Position numbers and translations under genes: made by a program. A stretch of DNA of 64,000 nt, from NCBI GenBank assembly GCA_936432065.2, contig OW386289.2, positions 169,259,348 to 169,323,347 of the forward strand, given 5' to 3'. Every line of letters begins with the position of its first letter. The first letter of the stretch is position 1. Shown piece by piece: positions 22,500 through 33,100 of the stretch. The DNA is from Rutpela maculata (lineage: Eukaryota; Arthropoda; Insecta; Coleoptera; Cerambycidae). The notes under the pieces were generated by a model. That model worked only from the letters and a program-made list of their open reading frames with translations, made no database searches and was not told the origin of the DNA.

Positions 22500-22715
22500 A
22501 GGTAGATGGAAAGCTGTTTTCAATCTTTATCACTACGTAAGCAAGGCTCATCGGGTTTAGTACTTTCATGGGTGACCGTCCGAGGACTTTCAACGATCTC
22601 GTCCCTAGCGGCTTGTATATCAGCGTATATGCAGAAGCTATGTAATTTAAGGCGAGGATTACGTAGTGGATGGAGATACGATCCTTCGGAGGGAATGTAA
22701 AGCAGTCGGTTTTTT
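22500..22715 (+). ncRNA. 5S rRNA-related sequence (SINE or pseudogene)
   Basis: 22538-22600 contains GTAAGCAAGG, then TTTAGTACTTTCATGGGTGA and CCGTCC, aligning with the 3' half of 5S rRNA (AAGCAACG...TCAGTACTTGGATGGGTGACCGCC), i.e. the internal box C region. The 5' third of 5S is not recognisable, so this is not a functional gene. A T-run (GGTTTTTTG, 22706-22714) could act as a Pol III terminator about 105 bp downstream, as in SINE3-type elements. Flanking direct repeats were not found. Confidence 0.5.
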
Positions 22716-23589
22716 GTCTATTAGTATAGTACCTAGAGGTAAAAAATATGTAAAATTTATAAATATCCTCAAATGTAATGATAATTTTTTTATGGGTAAT
22801 TATTACAGTAAATGATATCATCTTCAGTTTGTATATGGTCGCGTTACTTGCTCTTGCCGGAGTTTTCACCCTATATACTTAATATTTGAAAAGTATTGTT
22901 GATTTATTTTTAAAATGTAGGGTATTTATGTTTTTTGGATCGCTGATTGCGAATCGAAAGTCAAAATTAAAAAAATAAAAATGGCGGCTCCAATATAGCG
23001 AATGAATATTTTGCCCAAGGGAAGTGTTTTAAACAGAAAAAAAAAATGAGCATCTAGGTGATGCTAAATGTTAACGAAAAATACTATTTTTGAGATTTAT
23101 TTTTAATTATTGGACAATTTTAGCAACAAAATGGCGACATTTTGTTAAAAAAATGTGCAAATGCACATTGTTTCGGCTAGGTATAACTTCTTTGTTTTTT
23201 ATGATACGGAAACAAAGAGAGAATCGTTTTAAAGTTTAATTAGATGTCTTTAATTATGGCCCTTAAAATTTTTGGCTCAAGGGTCATAGTTTCTAAAATA
23301 TTCAATATTTAAACTAAATACTTCATCCTATTGTTCGTCCTTTCTTTACACTTAAATATTTCCGGAATTATAAATCCTACGTAAATGTTAAAGAAAAGCA
23401 AATTCATTTTCAGTCTATAAGCTCAATTTTTGATTTCCGCCATTCTTCGCTAAAACTAATATTTATTGAGATGTTTGCAAAAAAAAATTTTGTTTATAAT
23501 GCAATTGTTTTTTTCTAAAGCAAGTGCTGTAAATGGACGAAAAAATCTTAGAGAATATGAGAATATTTTTTTAATTACTGACTACTTAC
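22716..23589. other. non-coding, no recognised feature
   Basis: AT-rich. Phrases such as AAAATGGCGGCTCCAATATA (22978) and CAAAATGGCGACATTTTG (23127) suggest old repeat material, but no boundaries can be drawn. Confidence 0.45.
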
Positions 23590-23980
23590 GTAACAAAATA
23601 GCCAAGTTTGTATTAAAGAATTTCTGCCTGTCGTTCTGTCTGTTTGTCTTTCAGTCTGTCTGTAACGGTTTATGACATTGACTTGGTATTTAGTTCATAT
23701 TATGACGAGATCAGGAACTAGATCGTATATTGAACCTATTCGGTAGAGGGTTGGGCGATAAATGGGGATAAATAGGTAAAGCAAGCGAGTAAGAGTCCAT
23801 AAAATTGGGATTTAGTGTATGTACGGGAAGCCAAGTTCTCAAATTCTTTCGGCATCTGCCACCCCCACTATCAACCGCACTTAGTGGAGTGGAAATATAG
23901 TATGAAAATTGTTTTCGTTGTAAAAGACTTGGATAGAAAATCTGGATGTGGAAGTAGTTATTCCTTAGGCAGAGGTTTTT
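23590..23980 (-). mobile_element. HINE-2 copy, diverged and 3'-truncated
   Basis: The minus strand carries the HINE-2 order: AAAACCTCTGCCTAAGGAAT, TACTTCCACATCCAG, a G-rich segment reduced to one block, the AATCCCAATTTTATGGACTC phrase, and an ACAGACTGAAAGACAAACAG microsatellite at 23630-23665. The terminal hairpin is missing. Confidence 0.68.
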
Positions 23981-24139
23981 ATATTTATTGTAATTATTGA
24001 AATAATATTATTGAGATTTATAAAAGTTTGAACTTTACTGGTTCAACATCGAGGACATTCGTAAACTAATAGATGTATAACTTACAATATTATTTGCATT
24101 ACTATTAATTTTATAATTTGCAATATAGAACAGCGAAAA

Positions 24140-24597
24140 AGAGGTAAAATTGTGTCGTTTTTTTTATCAGCTTAGAACAAGATCAGACACAGTGGGTATT
24201 ACCGACAACATCATTTTACATACAAAAACACGAAATACGACATTTTTTAGTGGTCACAGATATTCTTATTTCGAGCTATCGATGTGAACATTTTTTTGTT
24301 ATAAAACACACACTTAAGCGCTTCTTTCTATACATAGGATTGCTAATAAAAAAAAATGAACATACCAAAAACGTAGATGACCCTGAAAGTTTAGAGAATA
24401 CGCCATCAAATTTTCACTAAGCGAGGAACTTTTTTGTTTTTGAAAATTTTGTGTAACATTCTATGAAGAAAATGAAGTCAATAAGACTAAAAAAGTTTTT
24501 AGAAAAAAAATATTTTCATTATTAGCAATAGTTTGCTAGTTACGAATTTTTTAGTATGGAGGAATTGTCGAAGCATACGCGCGCGTCACTTAAGAAT
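24140..24597 (+). repeat. dispersed repeat 'family 3', plus copy
   Basis: Shares with 27830-28210, in inverted orientation, TTATAAAACACACACTTAAG plus CGCTTCTTTCTAT, and TTTTTAGTGGTCAC. It ends directly against the 5' end of a HINE-2 copy. No protein is supported. Confidence 0.5.
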
Positions 24598-25305
24598 AAA
24601 ACCGCTGCCCAAGGCATCACTACTTCCACATTAAAATTTTTTATCTAAGTCATTCACAACGAAAAAATTTTGTATGTGAAAATAATTGTTTATGGAACTT
24701 TAATAACATAATATTTGAAATCCTCTACCCCAAAAACCCATAAAACGATACCCCACATCGGTAGCGGGGTGGGGGTGGTGATAGGAGGTGGTAGTGGGGG
24801 TGGATGAAGTAAAAAACATTTTGAGGTTTCTGGTTCTTATACACACCCTAAATCACATTTTTTTTCATCCCCTTTAATAATGGGGTGGGGGTGGTAATGG
24901 GGTGGCTAGGCTAATGCCAAAATTTTTTTTGAGACCTCAGCTTCTCTTGTATATACTAAATACCCATTTTATGGACTCTTACCTGCTTGATTTACCTATT
25001 TTCCCCAAATTTACCCCCCAACCCTTCGACGGAACAAGACGAAAATATAATCTAGTTCTAGATCTCGTTAAAGTACATATGTGTACCAAATTTCAAGTTA
25101 ATATCTCAAACGGTTCCAGAGTAAACGTGCGCACAAAAAAAGTTACAGACAGACCGACAGACAGACCGACAGACCGACAGACAGAAATTTTTTTTCGCTC
25201 AAACTTAAAATTTCGACGATTCGTGACATTTTAAGCCTATTCGAACAATAAAAATTTTAAAAAAATTTTTTGTCGTTACTATACTTCCACTGGATGTGGA
25301 AGTAA
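24598..25305 (+). mobile_element. HINE-2, single full-length copy
   Basis: 5' AAACCGCTGCCCAAGGCATC, subterminal TACTTCCACATTAAA (diverged), G-rich blocks, TACCAAATTTCAAGTTAATA, a mixed GACAGACC/GACAGACA microsatellite at 25146-25182, and the terminal hairpin ACTTCCAC-TGGAT-GTGGAAGT ending at about 25303. The flanks fit an A|T insertion: ...AATAA | element | TAATG.... The 110-aa frame across it is a by-product of the microsatellite. Confidence 0.82.
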
Positions 25306-25902
25306 TAATGATTTATGTATTGTGTGTAACGGAACTTTTCGTTATTATTTTTTTATGTTTAGCACTGTTTTATCACGTTTTAGGATCTGAAAGGATATCT
25401 TATTTTTTCCAGTGGCGAGTTAAGGACTAAGGTTGAAGGCAAAAAGGAATTAAAAATCTTAAATAGAGTATCTGGGATAAAAATACATTGCATTGGGATC
25501 TCGGAAACGGTAAAACATAATATTATAATAAATGGAAAAAAAAGTTGCGCAACTAGAGGGCTAATAAAATTCCATAAACAGAAGTTTAGGAAAAGTAATA
25601 ATTTTGGAGTGTTTTGATAAAAAGTAAACTATCGAGTTTTCCTTTTTTTGCGTTATTATTGGAGCTAAATAGAAAAGAGAGTTTCTTAAAGCACACAACG
25701 TGGCAATCTTAATATTTGTATCCGACATTTCCTGTGTCAGAGTCCCTATCCGAAACTCCCATGCATTGCATTTTTACCCTACATCCACATAATAATTGAG
25801 TAAACATGTTATTTTCACCTAAATTAGGTAAAAAAAAGAAAAAAATATCCTAAATTAAGTCTCTTTTAATTTCCGCAGCCCCAATTATAGAAACCCTGTT
25901 TC
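25306..25902. other. non-coding, no recognised feature
   Basis: AT-rich single-copy-looking DNA between the HINE-2 copy and the hAT element. No exon or RNA gene was seen. Confidence 0.5.
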
Positions 25903-26204
25903 CATGGCTTCAGAGACGAACCCAGCTATTTTTTTTGGGGGGGGAAAGCTACAACTAATTTGCCAACTGCCCATTTTCTTTACAACTTATATTTCCTTAT
26001 GTTTTTTTTTTATTTCAGACTTAATCTATAAGTAGCCTAGCGATACAAATATTATGCAAAAGAAGTTTAACTAAACTACATGATGTAGGCGCTAGACCTA
26101 AGTTGACCCCGCGCTCTCCTTCGTCTAAAAGCTACTGGATGAGGTAACCGTTATAGTTTAATGACCGTGGAGAAAAACAAGATATAGTTTGTACCAACAA
26201 TAAT

Positions 26205-26355
26205 AGGGTCTACACACGATCCAGCGGCAGGGACCCGACATTGTCGGTACGCTTTGAAGATAATTGGAATTCTAGCGGACCAGTTCACTTTTACGAATGA
26301 GTTCAAAGCATGCCGACATGGCTGGGTCCCTGCCGCTGGATCGTGTGTAGACCCC
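26205..26355 (+). mobile_element. palindromic TTAA MITE, copy 1
   Basis: GGGTCTACACACGATCCAGC at the left pairs with GCTGGATCGTGTGTAGACCC at the right; about 45-bp arms with a short centre. TTAA follows on the right (26356-26359); the left TTAA is degraded (AATA). It is inside the hAT element. Confidence 0.72.
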
Positions 26356-26750
26356 TTAATCCAGCGATATAAAAAAGTTCGCAAAAAAACGTAAAGGGTA
26401 CCGACCTGTATCAATTTCAGTCTATTTACATAAAAGGCCATAAAAGTGATGTAGGCCACTCCCACTGAATATAATTGGTTTAAATTTTCTCTACCGGAAT
26501 TATGATAGGTTGGTGATCAACGTGGACTAGCGTTGTCAAATTGGACCGGCGGGCGGTACACTAACTAGAAGCGGTCGGCATCCTTTATGCTTTTTTGCGA
26601 GCTTTTTTGTATCGATGAAATATTTGTGGAATACACTATACAATACGATTACGCGCAAGTCGGGGTGCAAGGTCGTGATCGAACGTCCGCGCTAGTACGG
26701 CTACCGGCCACTTCCCACTTCACATTGTGATACGCAATAGGTAGCATTAA

Positions 26751-26898
26751 GAGGTCTACACACGATCCAGCGGCAGGGAGCCAGCCTTGTCGTCATGCTT
26801 TGAACTCATTCGTAAAAGTTAACTGCTGGAATTCCAATTATCTTCAAAGCGTATCAACAATGTCGGGTCCCAGCAGCTGGATCGTCCTGTAGACCCCT
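26751..26898 (-). mobile_element. palindromic TTAA MITE, copy 2
   Basis: Same family as 26205-26355, in inverted orientation. Arms GAGGTCTACACACGATCCAG / GCTGGATCGTCCTGTAGACC. TTAA duplicated at 26747-26750 and 26899-26902 suggests piggyBac-like mobilisation, although the TIR sequence itself is not diagnostic. Confidence 0.72.
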
Positions 26899-27644
26899 TT
26901 AATAGTCCCAGATTCTGATTCAGTGTCCTCTAAGAATTTAATATTTTAACAATTTCTGACCGACAACAATTTATTATTATTATTATCTCTCGTTGAGAGG
27001 TTGGTAACTGATATTAGTGATACTCAGTATAAACCAACAACAAAGCTAGGGCAAAGCATTGTATTGATAAAGGCAAAAAGGAGTAATATTCTAATATTTC
27101 TAATGTAAGACAGTCTTTGAGAATTGTATGCTCTGGCCGTGCCGCCTACTGGGTCGAACGTCGAATTTCCGCGAGTTGACTAGTTTATTTTGTTGGCCCG
27201 TCGCGTAGGCCCGTCGGCGTTGTGCGTTGTTCGTCGACTATCACATCAGTCACATCTAGTCATAAATAATATCAATTAAAATTATTTATAAAAAAATGGT
27301 CATAGTGATAGTGTCATTTAATTTTTATCAACTCATTATTCGTTTTTTTGCAATTATACCCAATAAAGATTTTTTTACATTTTTGGTGATTTTCCCAACT
27401 CAATCAACATTGGGGGGGGAGCGTACCCCCCCATAACCCCCCGTGGGTTCGTCTCTGCATGGCTTGTGCACAAGTTTATCGTTCTCTATTACTACGCCAC
27501 ATAAAATCCACTCCATTTTACAATGAAACTTAGATTTAGATAGAAATATTTTTTTAGCAGATAATCCACGCACAATTCGCACAATGGCCATACGTTCTAC
27601 AATATAATACAAGTGATAATAAGGGAAAGAATATCGTTACACAT

Positions 27645-27800
27645 TTTACTTCCACATCCAGTGTATGGTATCGACAAAAATATTTTTGAAAATTTTTATT
27701 GTCCAAATAGGCTTAGAATGTCATGAAACGTCGAGATTTTAAGTTTGAGCAAAAAAAATTCTGTCTGTCGGTCTGTCTGTAACGTTTTTTGTGCGCACGA
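27645..27800 (-). repeat. HINE-2 3'-end fragment
   Basis: The minus strand reads CGTGCGCACAAAAAACG-like sequence, ACAGACAGACCGACAGACAG, TCGACGTTTCATGACATT and ends CTGGATGTGGAAGTAA at the left. Only the right third of the element is present; it continues directly into the family-3 repeat instead of HINE-2's own left part. Confidence 0.7.
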
Positions 27801-27829
27801 AACTATCAAAGACACAATAAGAATTATGC

Positions 27830-28210
27830 TATCAAAAACTTTTTTGGTCATTTGGCTTTATTTTCTTCGCAGCATGTTATACAAAATTTCCAAAAACAAA
27901 AAAGTTTGTAGCTTAGTGAAAATTTGATTGCGTATTTTCTAAACTTTCAAGATTATCTAAGTTTTTAACATGCTTAAAAATGTTTTAATTAACAATACTA
28001 TACACAGATAGAAGCGCTTAAGTGTGTGTTTTATAACAAAAAAAAGTTAATGTGGATATCTCCATTCGTTTTTGAGATATGGCATTAGATGTTCAAAAAA
28101 ACATGATTAAAAACAAAACAAAATTTCACATCTTTTTAAAAATAACAATGTCCGTGACCACAAAAAATGTCGTATTATATGATTTCTAATGAACATCGAC
28201 CCACTTAACG
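27830..28210 (-). repeat. dispersed repeat 'family 3', minus copy
   Basis: Inverted relative of 24140-24597 (AGAAGCGCTTAAGTGTGTGT and TATAAC; TCCGTGACCACAAAAAATGT). Joined to a HINE-2 3' end, it may represent a longer parent element from which HINE-2 derives its 3' terminus. Confidence 0.48.
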
Positions 28211-28736
28211 AAATGGTATATGTCTCAGTTGGTTATAAGATTAAAAAAAACTCGAGAAGGAAGCGACTTTTCCCCTGTTTTTTACTCCACTAATATATTA
28301 ACATTATGAGTTCATCGCTGTCTGCCTACCTACGAGAAAAACTGTTATAAGTATATCGTATATATTTTTACAACTGTGTATTGCAACAGTGGAAAATTTA
28401 ACACTTTTTCTTAAATTTGTGTTGCCTCATAATTGACAATTTTTCTAGTTTACTTCATACGGTGCGTGTAATTTCCCATTAGGCATGTACATTCACGTAG
28501 CGCGAGAGATATGACAACACTGGCAGCCGTAAATTCGTCGGCCGGTGGAACATCCCAGCTCTGTTATTTCATTTCAGCCAGCTGGCACACGCGATGTTGT
28601 AATTCTTACTCCCCATGTCTAGCCCGCGACTACACACACGGTATATTCCACCCTTATTCACACCTCCACCAGACTAAAATTTTCAAATATAATTTCTCTT
28701 AATAGTAAATTCACAAAAATACACGATACTGTGATA
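28211..28736. other. non-coding, includes a CpG-richer patch
   Basis: 28460-28640 is more GC-rich than its surroundings (GCGCGAGAGATATGACAACA; CGTCGGCCGGTGG). It may be regulatory or an untranslated exon; no coding exon is convincing. The 63-aa plus-strand ORF here is not supported by any family motif. Confidence 0.35.
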
Positions 28737-29030
28737 CTAACTTTCTAAAAATATATCTTTTATTTGCTTTCTACACTTTCCACTTCTACGTATCAAATAA
28801 TATGCAGGTACAGGAAATTGCAGCGTTTTATCAGAACCCACACTGAACATGTCATAATCAGCTGCCTGCATTTTTAATGTAACTGTGAAAGAACGTCCCC
28901 TATTTATCAATGTTTCCAAATGACCTATTACGTTTATCCCCCGTAGTGAGGCATCATTTCTTGTTAACGCGGAGATATGTTTTTTTACGTTTGTTGGTTT
29001 ACCTAGTCCGGAAACGAAATTTTTTGCCAT
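28737..29030 (-). CDS. unrecognised 97-aa ORF
   Basis: MAKNFVSGLGKPTNVKKHIS at the start, GINVIGHLETLINRGRSFTV in the middle and IRRSGKCRKQIKDIFLES at the end. It reads like real protein rather than random translation: mixed composition, no low complexity. I do not recognise the family. A splice acceptor (TCCTAAAATCCAG) lies just before the ATG, so it could equally be the last exon of a longer minus-strand gene coming from the right. No neighbouring exon was found. Confidence 0.3.
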   Translation of the reverse strand: MAKNFVSGLGKPTNVKKHISALTRNDASLRGINVIGHLETLINRGRSFTVTLKMQAADYDMFSVGSDKTLQFPVPAYYLIRRSGKCRKQIKDIFLES

Positions 29031-29647
29031 TTCCCCTGGATTTTAGGATACAAGGATACACATGCTATCCATAAAAGAAGTTGGTGTACGTGAAAAATGA
29101 CCAAAAGCTGAGGTTTATCGCAGGCAGTGGCGCAACGAAATTGAATCAGGCAACATACGTTTTAAATGGAAAATGACTGCCAGTCGATTTGTGTCTAATT
29201 GTGATATGTTGCAGTTCGATTCATGCTGATCAAAAGTTCTTAATGGCCCAACCCTCGAAAACAACTCAATTTCAGTATACAGGGGCTAGAAGATGAAAAA
29301 TGAGGTAGGCTTATAACTATAATGAAAACTAATTAATTCAAAAAATCTGTCAGCAAAATTTTAAGGTAATGCTTATTCTGTTTGTACCTTTGGTGCTTTC
29401 AGCTTCCACACTTTCAAAAGCATGGGTTGTGGGGGTGTAGTCTGTAATACTGATATAATTGATATCAATTTTTTTAATATCTCAAAGAAATTGCATTTTG
29501 TGCAAAATTTTCAAAAATTTCTTTTTGAAGATCATGAAATTTTTGTTGACTTGGGACTTACCCCGTCTAGTTTCGGAAAAGATTAGTTATAGATTTTTGA
29601 AGCTATGGCCTTTCTTCACCACCTTGAAGAAATCAAAGGAGGAGCAC
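29031..29647. other. non-coding, no recognised feature
   Basis: AT-rich, with a few GC-richer phrases. No repeat end or exon was identified. Confidence 0.45.
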
Positions 29648-30832
29648 CTATAAGGCCGATTTTTGGCCCTTTTTATTTTCGGTCAAAAAATTTCAAACAA
29701 TTTTTTTTTTACCATATCCATACAATATCTAATCTATTCCACCTCAAACAGAACTTCCTCAAACCCTCCCCTCTTCATGTAGCCCCCTTAAATTATTAAA
29801 GAACCAGTTTACATTAGTGAAAATCATATTTCCTTTGAACAAACTGCACCTTAAGCTCCCCCTATTACTATACAACACTCCAACTCTACCCCACCTTAAC
29901 CCCCAACGACAAGCATCCGCTCTTCCCACTAACATAAACCTTTATGCTTCTACCAGTAAGGTATAAAATAGTTTTAAAATAATTTTTTATTTAAATTATT
30001 AATAAAATGTCAATACCTCCTATACCTTCCCCCCAAAAGCCCTCCCGAACCATTCCCACCATCATCATACTGCTAGAAGCTTGAAAAATAACAGGGACTT
30101 TTATTATACTTTATTTTTATCGGCAGAAAGATGCCGTCCGGTTTACTCCCTCTCCCTACGTGTAAGGCAACAAAAATACCAACAAAGAAAGTTCTGAAAA
30201 ATGCAGACAAAAGTACATATACTATAAGCTCTAAATCAACAAACAAGAAATCAAAAAAAATTCTAACCTAAATCTCTCTACACAACAGAATGGTTCTGGA
30301 GGGAGGGTGTTGGGGGGGGGGGGGGAGTATAAGAGGAATTGGCATTTTATTAATAAAGTAAATAAAAAGTTTAAAGTTTAAAACTATTTTCTATCTGGTA
30401 GCAGCATAAAGCTTTATGTTGTGGGAGGAGAGGGTGCTTGTTATTGCGAGTTGGGAGTGTTGGGGTATTGCATAGTAATAGGAGGAGCTCAGGGTGCCGT
30501 TTATTCAAAGGAAATATGATTTTCAAGTTCAAAAATATCTAAGCATGTGTGCTAATGTATATATGTATATAATTGTAATTTATGTACTAACTTAGTGCCT
30601 ATATTATGTCTACTGTAATGTATTATCTTTAGATAAATAAATACTATTCATTCATCATTCATTCAATGTAAACTGGTTCTATAATAATTTAATGTGGCTA
30701 CATGTAGGGTAGGTGGGGTGGGTTAAGTTCTGTTTGGGGTGGAATAGATTAGATATTGAATATATATGATAAAAAAATTTTTTGCTTAATTTTTTTACCG
30801 AAAATAAAAAGGGCCGAAAACCGGCCTTATAA
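29648..30832. mobile_element. long inverted-repeat element with nested LINE tail
   Basis: The left end ATAAGGCCGATTTTTGGCCC is inverted at the right as GGGCCGAAAACCGGCCTTAT. Arms continue for about 300 bp (for example CCAGTTTACATT at 29802 against AATGTAAACTGG at 30665; GGAAATATGATTTTC at 30508 against its complement at about 29820). A centre of about 400 bp lies near 29965-30380 and includes a poly(G) run at 30311-30325. The right arm is interrupted at about 30525-30665. Confidence 0.68.
30525..30668 (+). repeat. LINE 3' tail nested in the inverted-repeat element
   Basis: AT-rich sequence ending TCTTTAGATAAATAAATACT and then ATTCATTCATCATTCATTCA, a common CR1-like 3' tail. It has no counterpart in the left arm, so it is a secondary insertion. 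Confidence 0.55.
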
Positions 30833-30834
30833 AA

Positions 30835-31312
30835 CTGGGATACTCGTCAATTATTTGGTCTCCTCATTATAACATACATATCCAAAATATGGAGAGAATT
30901 CAAAGGCGTTTCTTAAAGATTTTAAGTCACGAGGAAAATGGTGTCTAACCTGCACTTTTAAACAAATTTTCAATTTTCGAGTAATATAATAGATTGTGGT
31001 ACTATCTTATGTTTACTAAATTCCTGAACACCTGGACCACGTTCTAGGCAGAATTCAAGACCAGTTGATATCTTCCACTATAATGTAGATGAGATAAAGA
31101 GATTAACTACATAAATTAAAATGTTTGTTTCATTTTCTTTTTTTTTATTATTGTTTTTATATGTTTATTTTACATATCTGTGTTACTACATTTCTTTATA
31201 TATTTGTATGTATCTGCTATCTCCTGCCCTGTAATTGGAATGCCCTGTAATTGGTTGTGAAGTGTTTTGTAAAATAAAAATAAAAATAAAATAAAATAAA
31301 ATAAAATAAAGA
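30835..31312 (+). pseudogene. jockey-like LINE C-terminus and 3' end
   Basis: GYSSIIWSPHYNIHIQNMER followed by IQRRFLKILSHEENGV matches the C-terminal RT region of jockey-type proteins (WSPxYNxxxxxxExIQRxFL). Stops follow; the 3' UTR ends in an (AAAAT)n tail at 31269-31310. Confidence 0.7.
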
Positions 31313-32357
31313 AGTCAAAATTTTATAATTTCCCCAAAAAAGTGTTTTAACGAATTTTTTGAAAAAATTATCTATTTAGATTTTTAAATTTTTTTTATGC
31401 GAAAATTCGATGAAAAAAAAATGAAGGAGTCGTTCGTAAAACCAAAAGTGCTCACCGCATAAGTTACTTTATCCAATGAGTGCCATGTGTATACCATTAG
31501 TTCGTTGGTTAAATTGTTATTATTTTTTCAATTTTGGTTAATATTTCTTATTTATAAACAGTTTACCAACAGTGGCGCTACTTAAGGTAAAACAGTAAAC
31601 TTGTTTAATGACGAAGAACGCGGAAATCTATTAGCAACTAATTGCAGTACCGGACCACCAATCAACTCAATTGAAAAGTTGAAAAGCAACAATTTGATTT
31701 ATTAAATTAACAAATGTACTTTACAAGAATCGCTAATAATTATAATTAAAAATTATGGCGTCACAATTTAAAACGCAGGATTATTAACGATTGTACTTTT
31801 CACTTCTGTCAGAGAAGTATCTTATAATGATGATAAAGTACACAATAGAAGATAAGCATAAACTATTAGTTTAAATTAAAAAATTGATTCGATGCTATGC
31901 TATGTGTTTATTATTTCTTTAATAGTATAATTAAAATGAATAATTAAAAATAAATATCGACATTATTAGAAGCTTACATAATAATGAAAAGACTTGAGGA
32001 AAATCATTAAACTAGTTAGTATTAATATGTCATAAAAAAAAGAAATGATTATATAAAACAAATTTGAGCATAACTGATCTGCCATTACATTAATATGTGA
32101 AATAAATTTAAACAGTACAACTTTATGTTCAATGTGTACTAACTTTACACTTTACACCGTCCTCTGCGTCGTTTCATCCGTGAGGGCATTCCGTATTTTC
32201 ACAAGAGGTTTTCTTCAAAACTACTAGTCCTTATCTTTGTTTCGTCTCGATATACTTGGTATCTCTTTCGAAAAAATACATCTTAAAATACATACTTTTC
32301 AACATTACTCAGCCATGTTATGAGATAAGTGAGTAAAAACTATATAAATAATAGTTT
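31313..32357. other. non-coding, no recognised feature
   Basis: AT-rich; no exon, RNA gene or matched repeat ends were seen between the LINE tail and the LTR element. Confidence 0.5.
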
Positions 32358-32782
32358 TATTACGTGTTTATACCCCTGTTTACCTTTTGTAAACACCCTG
32401 TATCGTGGATGCGAAAATTATAACACCAGGGTAACACTAAACACTAATTTATTAACTTACTTACTAATTACCACAATTAATTACTTTACTAATATACCAC
32501 TGGATTCTATAATTTACTACTTCAGTCACTTTATCACTTTGTTTACTCCTTGATCTATCCTCACTAATTATCTGTACTAAAACTGGCCACTTTAGGCTTC
32601 TCCATGCCTTTATATACCTTCTTTCTGGAATTATTCTAGTAGGCTCTCTATAACTTCCAGACTCTGACACCGCACGCCATCTCTGGGCCGATTGCCAAAC
32701 TAACTAACTAGCTTAGTTTCTGTTACGTACAGAACTTGTAGGAAACTACCTACAGATGTCTCAGGGGTAAAAATGTATAACA
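32358..32782 (-). repeat. 3' LTR
   Basis: 425 bp. Minus strand TGTTATACATTTTTACCCC ... AACACGTAATA; the terminal CA is mutated to TA. Homologous along its length to 34628-35616 apart from indels and the solo-LTR insertion there. Confidence 0.85.
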
Positions 32783-32793
32783 TTGCCCTCTCC

Positions 32794-33100
32794 TTAAGCC
32801 TGAACGTCTAGGTCAGGCAATTCAGAATCTTCAACGTATTTAGCCAGTCTGTCTAAGTATACGATTTTCATCTTCGACTTTTTACTTCTTTGAATTAGAT
32901 AGACAACGTCATTGATTCGGATGACGACAGAGGCGGTTGAAGCTTCGGATACCTTCCCTTCTTTCGCTGAGGGTTGTACAGTCAAACCAGAGCTCCGCCT
33001 TGAATTCTCCTGAGCTGGACTTACGGTCATAACCAGCTTTCATTTGGTCACTGTCTATGGTGATTTGACACCGAACCAATTCATGGACATTTCTTAACCA
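32794..33100 (-). pseudogene. pol remnant: integrase C-terminus
   Basis: Pieces in shifted frames: IDSDQMKAGYDRK, then INDVVYLIQRSKKSKMKIVY and LDRLAKY. The order Q-x-K-x-x-Y-D, then DVVYxIQRSxxSKMKxVxLDRLAxY, is the standard integrase C-terminal tail of gypsy-group elements. It directly follows gag-derived sequence, so everything from zinc knuckle to integrase core has been deleted. Confidence 0.78.

Larger units (their letters stand above)
25911..27457. mobile_element. non-autonomous hAT-type transposon with 8-bp TSD
   Basis: Terminal inverted repeats begin CAGAGACGAACCCA at 25911 and end TGGGTTCGTCTCTG at 27457, followed inward on both sides by G- or C-runs. A perfect 8-bp duplication CATGGCTT flanks it (25903-25910 and 27458-27465). 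CAG...CTG ends plus an 8-bp TSD define the hAT superfamily. The 1.5-kb interior has no transposase; 27120-27250 is unusually CpG-rich (GGCCCGTCGCGTAGGCCCGT), perhaps the remains of the parent's promoter. Two related MITEs are nested inside. Confidence 0.88.

Noticed and set aside
24902..25234. 110-aa ORF ending in TDRPTDRPTDRQTE
   Set aside because: Created by the GACA/GACC microsatellite of HINE-2.
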